DNA of 34,351 bases, from positions 1 to 34,351 of the forward strand of contig JAAUPF010000065.1 in NCBI GenBank assembly GCA_012034575.1, written 5' to 3'. Below, piece after piece: positions 31,074 through 34,351 of the stretch. The position numbers and the translations under genes are program-made. The notes under the pieces are model-generated. The model did no database searches. It saw nothing but the letters and a program-made list of their open reading frames with translations, and had not been told where the DNA came from. Source of the stretch: Richelia sp. CSU_2_1 (GTDB lineage Bacteria > Cyanobacteriota > Cyanobacteriia > Cyanobacteriales > Microcoleaceae). Positions within the stretch are counted from its first letter, which is position 1, and every line of letters begins with the position of its first letter.

Positions 31074-32720
31074 ATGAGTGTTACCGCTGCAAAACCCCCC
31101 TCTATGTGGAGTCCCCTCGCCCAGCCAGTATTTCGCGCCCTGTGGCTGGCTTCCGCAGTTTCCAGCATCGGTACTTGGATGCACGATGTCGGGGCTGCAT
31201 GGTTGATGACATCGCTTTCCCCTTCGCCGCTGTTAATCGCCATGATGCAAGCAGCATCGAGTTTGCCATTTTTCATGCTAGCACTGCCTGCAGGCGCGAT
31301 CGCGGATGTGGTCGATCGACGCCGCTTGCTATTATTTACCCAAGGCTGGATGCTAGCCGCCGCCTCACTTTTGGGAATTCTCACCGTTGCCAATATTACA
31401 ACTCCTTGGATACTGTTAGCATTAACCTTTGCTATCAGTATCGGTAGCGCTATCAATATGCCCGTTTGGCAAGCAATTACCCCCGAATTAGTTGCTAAAG
31501 AACAACTGCCATCAGCAGTAACTTTAAGCGGAATTGTTATTAATTTATCGCGTTCGATCGGGCCGGCTTTAGCAGGAATTGTCATCGCTTCCGCCGGGAC
31601 TGGTTTCGTGTTTTTGCTGAATGCAGCTTCCTTTGTCGGGGTAATTTTAGTAGTTTTTTTGTGGCAAAGAAAGACAGAAGAAACAGCTTTGCCCGCCGAA
31701 AGATTTATCGGTGCGATGCAAGCCGGAATTCGTTACGTGCGCTATTCCCCACCTTTTCAAAAAGTGCTAATTCGTGCTGCGGCTTACATTTTCTTTGCTA
31801 GCGCTTTGTTTGCCATGCTGCCACTTTTAGGTAGAAAAGAGTTAGGTTTGGATGCTTTTAGCTACGGCATCATTCTCGGTTTTTGGGGAATTGGAGGCTT
31901 AGCGGGAGCGTTTATTTTGCCGAAAATCCGGCAGCGAATTTCTACCGATTTGTCAGTAGCGATCGCATCGGCAACTTTTGGCATGATGATGTTAGTCTTG
32001 AGTTATTCGCGCAATTTTTATGCCGTTTGTGCGGCGATGTTAGTCGTCGGATTATCGTCTTTGACGGCGATGGTAAGCTTGAATGTAGCCGCTCAAACTG
32101 CCGTTTCTACTTGGGTGCGATCGAGAGCTTTAGCAACTTACTTATTAGTATTTCAAGGCAGCATGACTTTAGGCAGTTTTCTGTGGGGAACGATCGCCCA
32201 AAACTTCGGAATTTCTGTTAGTTTAAATGTCGCAGCAGTCGGGGCGATCGCGAGTACAGTTCTTGGCATCCGTTACCGCCTAAAATGTGCGGAAAAAATG
32301 GATTTAACTGCTTCTTTGCACTGGCAGCAGCCAGCCCATTCCTTTGAACCATGTCCCGACGACGGTCCGGTATTAATTACTTTAGAATACCGCATCGATC
32401 CGGCGAACGCTAACAGTTTCAAACAAGCAATGAAAGCACTCAGCCACACCCGCAAGCGCGACGGGGCAATTCACTGGGGATTGTATCAAGACTTATCAGA
32501 TTGCCAGCGATTTGTAGAAACAATTATAGTGGAATCTTGGGCAGAACATCAAAGACAATTCGAGCGAGTTACCAATTCCGATCGCGCGATCGAAGATACA
32601 GCCCGTGCCTTTCATATTGGAGACAAACCGCCTAAAGTAACTCAAATGATTTACGATCGATGTAACGGTAACGGACGCGAGCCAAAATCCTCAATCTCAA
32701 ACCCCAACACGAAACAGTAA
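31074..32720 (+). CDS. MFS exporter (MFS_3 type) with C-terminal ABM-like domain
   Basis: 548 residues from the ATG at 31074; a TTG at 31038 is less likely. Residues 1-400 form a 12-helix MFS_3 (EntS-like) transporter: FRALWLASAVSSIGTWMHDV, motif A LPAGAIADVVDRRRLLLF, and INMPVWQAITPELVAKEQLP. The C-terminal 110 residues (VLITLEYRIDPANANSFKQA ... VESWAEHQRQFERVT) form a small dimeric alpha/beta-barrel type domain like antibiotic-biosynthesis monooxygenases, which recurs in this MFS branch. It may sense or hold the substrate on the cytoplasmic side. It lies 180 bases after devA on the same strand and could belong to the same export response. Substrate unknown. Confidence 0.9.
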   Translation: MSVTAAKPPSMWSPLAQPVFRALWLASAVSSIGTWMHDVGAAWLMTSLSPSPLLIAMMQAASSLPFFMLALPAGAIADVVDRRRLLLFTQGWMLAAASLLGILTVANITTPWILLALTFAISIGSAINMPVWQAITPELVAKEQLPSAVTLSGIVINLSRSIGPALAGIVIASAGTGFVFLLNAASFVGVILVVFLWQRKTEETALPAERFIGAMQAGIRYVRYSPPFQKVLIRAAAYIFFASALFAMLPLLGRKELGLDAFSYGIILGFWGIGGLAGAFILPKIRQRISTDLSVAIASATFGMMMLVLSYSRNFYAVCAAMLVVGLSSLTAMVSLNVAAQTAVSTWVRSRALATYLLVFQGSMTLGSFLWGTIAQNFGISVSLNVAAVGAIASTVLGIRYRLKCAEKMDLTASLHWQQPAHSFEPCPDDGPVLITLEYRIDPANANSFKQAMKALSHTRKRDGAIHWGLYQDLSDCQRFVETIIVESWAEHQRQFERVTNSDRAIEDTARAFHIGDKPPKVTQMIYDRCNGNGREPKSSISNPNTKQ

Positions 32721-32996
32721 CAGCCTCCAGAATGAAGTATACCCGCCGATCGAACAATTCCCCCAAGGACACGGCAATGCCGTGTCCCTACCATAAATAT
32801 TGCGGGTAGGGACACGGCAATGCCGTGTCCGATCGCGCCTCGGAACCTCGAAAAAATTAATAATTAAAGTTGCAATAATTCAGCGGTTTCAACCGCCGAA
32901 CGATCGCATTGACCTCTATTAAATTTATAAATTCCCCCCTCTCCCCCCCCTCCCCTTCTCTCTTCTTCCTTCCGACAGAAGACATCTTGCCACTCA
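32721..32996. repeat. GGGACACGGCA palindromes and a pyrimidine tract
   Basis: Two direct copies of GGACACGGCAATGCCGTGTC at about 32768-32790 and 32809-32830 are followed by a CAGCGGTTTCAACCGCCGAAC element (32881-32901). A run of about 40 nearly pure C/T (32930-32972) comes next, just before the rhomboid gene. No gene or clear promoter is seen. Confidence 0.75.
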
Positions 32997-33749
32997 ATGC
33001 GCTATCCTGATCCTAATATTTTGGATGTTGAGGAAAAAACGGCTGTGGTTCCCTTACGCGACGAAAACCCCACGCGCATCACTCCCTACGTCACCTACGG
33101 ATTGGTGGCGGCAAATATATTAGTATTTTTGTACGAGCTGTCATTGCCCGATCGCGAATTAACTCAATTCTTCTATGCTTGGGCCGTAGTTCCTTGTCAG
33201 TTAAGCAATATGTGTCGGGTAGCTTTACCCGCATCGGATTTTCCCGAATGGGTGACGCTAATTTCATCCCAATTCCTGCACGGAGGCTTTCTGCATATTG
33301 CGGGAAATATGTTGTTTTTTTGGATTTTTGGCAACAATGTAGAAGACCGTTTGGGACACGTTAAATATTTAATCTTCTACCTTGCTTGCGGTGTTTTAGC
33401 GTCATTAACTCAGTGGTTTTTCTCATCAGGATCGGCGATTCCTTCTCTGGGTGCTAGCGGGGCGATCGCGGGCGTGATGGGAGCGTACATTCTGCGGTAT
33501 CCTCAAGCTAAAGTTCTAACTTTACTGCCTTTAGGAATCTTCATTACTACAGTTAGAGTTCCGGCTTTCTTCTTTTTAGGATTTTGGTTCGTACAGCAAG
33601 CATTTAACGGTTTAGTTTCTTTAAATGCTCCGGCAAATATCGGTATGGAAGGTGGGGGAATTGCTTATTGGGCGCACGCAGGCGGATTTGTTTTTGGTGC
33701 GATTCTCGGGCCTTTACTTGGGTTGTTTTCTGAGGATAATGAGTATTAG
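32997..33749 (+). CDS. Rhomboid family intramembrane serine protease
   Basis: 250 residues with six or seven membrane helices. The catalytic pair is S154 in the GASGAIAG motif and H227 in AHAGGFVFG. HGGFLHIAGNMLFFWIFGNN (95-114) gives the conserved His and Asn that stabilise the oxyanion. The N-terminal 25 residues (PDPNILDVEEKTAVVPLRDE) are cytoplasmic. It cleaves transmembrane segments of unknown client proteins. It stands alone between repeats and the CRISPR array. Confidence 0.95.
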   Translation: MRYPDPNILDVEEKTAVVPLRDENPTRITPYVTYGLVAANILVFLYELSLPDRELTQFFYAWAVVPCQLSNMCRVALPASDFPEWVTLISSQFLHGGFLHIAGNMLFFWIFGNNVEDRLGHVKYLIFYLACGVLASLTQWFFSSGSAIPSLGASGAIAGVMGAYILRYPQAKVLTLLPLGIFITTVRVPAFFFLGFWFVQQAFNGLVSLNAPANIGMEGGGIAYWAHAGGFVFGAILGPLLGLFSEDNEY

Positions 33750-33851
33750 TTGTTCGACGCGCGATCGGGTTTTGGTTGCGGGTAGTTGGTGAAGCTGAAT
33801 TTTATTCCGATTTTTCTGGTTTGATTTGATATTGGGTTCGATCGGATTTTT

Positions 33852-33897
33852 TTAACCGCAGAGGGCGCAGAGGAAGGGGAGAAAGAGGAGAGAGGTG
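33852..33897. repeat. AACCGCAGAGGGCGC element and purine tract
   Basis: AACCGCAGAGGGCGCAGAGG followed by a purine run (to 33897) is the inverse of the pyrimidine element at 30096-30142. Confidence 0.65.
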
Positions 33898-33922
33898 GAT
33901 AATTCCGAGGCTACTAGATTTG

Positions 33923-34351
33923 ATATCAATCCCTCATAGGGAGTGTGGTTAATTGCAATACAAAATAGCCTGCGAAGTTATCGCTTGGCTGAAGTTTCAA
34001 TCCCTGATAGGGATTTAGGTTAATTGCAATTTAGCCGGCCGCGCTGGTGTTGCGTGGCAGCTGATTCAGCGTTTCAATCCCTGATAGGGATTTAGGTTAA
34101 TTGCAATTGCTCCATGATGGAGCGTCAGTCTCGAATTCGTAGTTTCAATCCCTGATAGGGATTTAGGTTAATTGCAATAGATTTGACCAAAGTGCTTTAT
34201 CGGATTCGTCTCGGTTTCAATCCCTGATAGGGATTTAGGTTAATTGTCGAATCAATAGATCCCGCCCAACAACAAGCTCTACTCACTGGGTTTCAATCCC
34301 TGATAGGGATTTAGGTTAATTGCAATAATCTGAAGCCGTTTCAGACGAGCT
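33923..34351 (-). CRISPR. CRISPR array, six repeats, truncated by the window end
   Basis: A 37-base repeat, starting GTTTCAATCCCTGATAGGGA and ending GGTTAATTGCAAT on the plus strand, occurs at 33994-34030, 34071-34107, 34142-34178, 34214-34250 (last four bases altered) and 34290-34326. A degenerate copy with six mismatches lies at 33923-33959. Spacers are 34, 40, 34, 35 and 39 bases, and a sixth is cut off at the end. The minus-strand form ends in ATTGAAAC, the usual 5' handle of crRNA, and degenerate repeats usually mark the leader-distal end. The array is therefore probably transcribed leftward, with leader and cas genes to the right. The type cannot be given without cas genes. Confidence 0.95.

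Noticed and set aside
33923..34351. CRISPR array transcribed rightward
   Set aside because: The degenerate repeat is at the left end, and the minus-strand repeat ends in the usual ATTGAAAC handle.
1..34351. tRNA, rRNA or complete insertion sequence
   Set aside because: No cloverleaf ending in CCA, rRNA motif or transposase frame was recognised by eye; a covariance-model search could still find a small RNA.

Overview
The window is chromosomal DNA of a cyanobacterium, most likely a filamentous one of the Microcoleus/Oscillatoria type. The signs are frequent GCGATCGC (HIP1) octamers and CGATCG motifs inside genes, heptameric repeats built on GTTGACA/GTTGATA between genes, several families of palindromic dispersed repeats, XisH/XisI and Uma2 accessory genes, a DevBCA-type exporter and a split branched-chain amino acid (HAAT/Nat-type) ABC transporter. 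The genus is an inference from these features, not from a marker gene.

Layout. 1-4.5 kb: a surface-polysaccharide type run with one family 2 and two GT4-type glycosyltransferases, with two small unknown genes between them. 4.6-7.8 kb: a TerD protein, the remnant of a retropepsin-like protease, an exported protein of unknown role, livG and a small unknown gene. 8.1-10.6 kb: a TetR regulator with two operator palindromes, a GNAT acetyltransferase, and a small multidrug-export-type membrane gene whose 3' end is fused to the tail of a cytochrome P450. 10.7-17.1 kb: an LCMT-type methyltransferase, then livM and livH, separated by Uma2, a HigBA-like toxin-antitoxin pair and XisI/XisH. 17.4-21.5 kb: a small conserved cyanobacterial protein, a VIT/VWA gene split by a one-base frameshift, and a short EF-Ts paralogue.

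21.8-26.0 kb, all on the minus strand, is the most interesting block: a LuxR-type regulator, a protein with an acidic leader ending in a double-glycine motif followed by a 91-residue core with ten cysteines, a protein made of two 58-residue repeats, a DUF1036 protein, a subtilisin and a small stand-alone I9-like (propeptide-like) protein. It looks like a regulated system of small secreted or processed proteins with its own protease and protease chaperone/inhibitor. No YcaO, LanM, radical-SAM or dedicated transporter gene is seen inside it.

26.4-32.7 kb: a TetR repressor divergent from devB-devC-devA-like export genes and an MFS exporter. Two operator-like palindromes lie in the TetR/devB gap. 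33.0-33.7 kb: a rhomboid protease. 33.9 kb to the end: a CRISPR array with six repeats, read on the minus strand, whose leader and any cas genes would lie to the right of the window.

Several observations concern repeats. Heptamer repeats supply the stop codon of at least five genes, always in the orientation that carries TGA/TAG. Two palindromic dispersed repeats are embedded in frame in one glycosyltransferase. A copy of the last devC codons sits among repeats downstream of devC.
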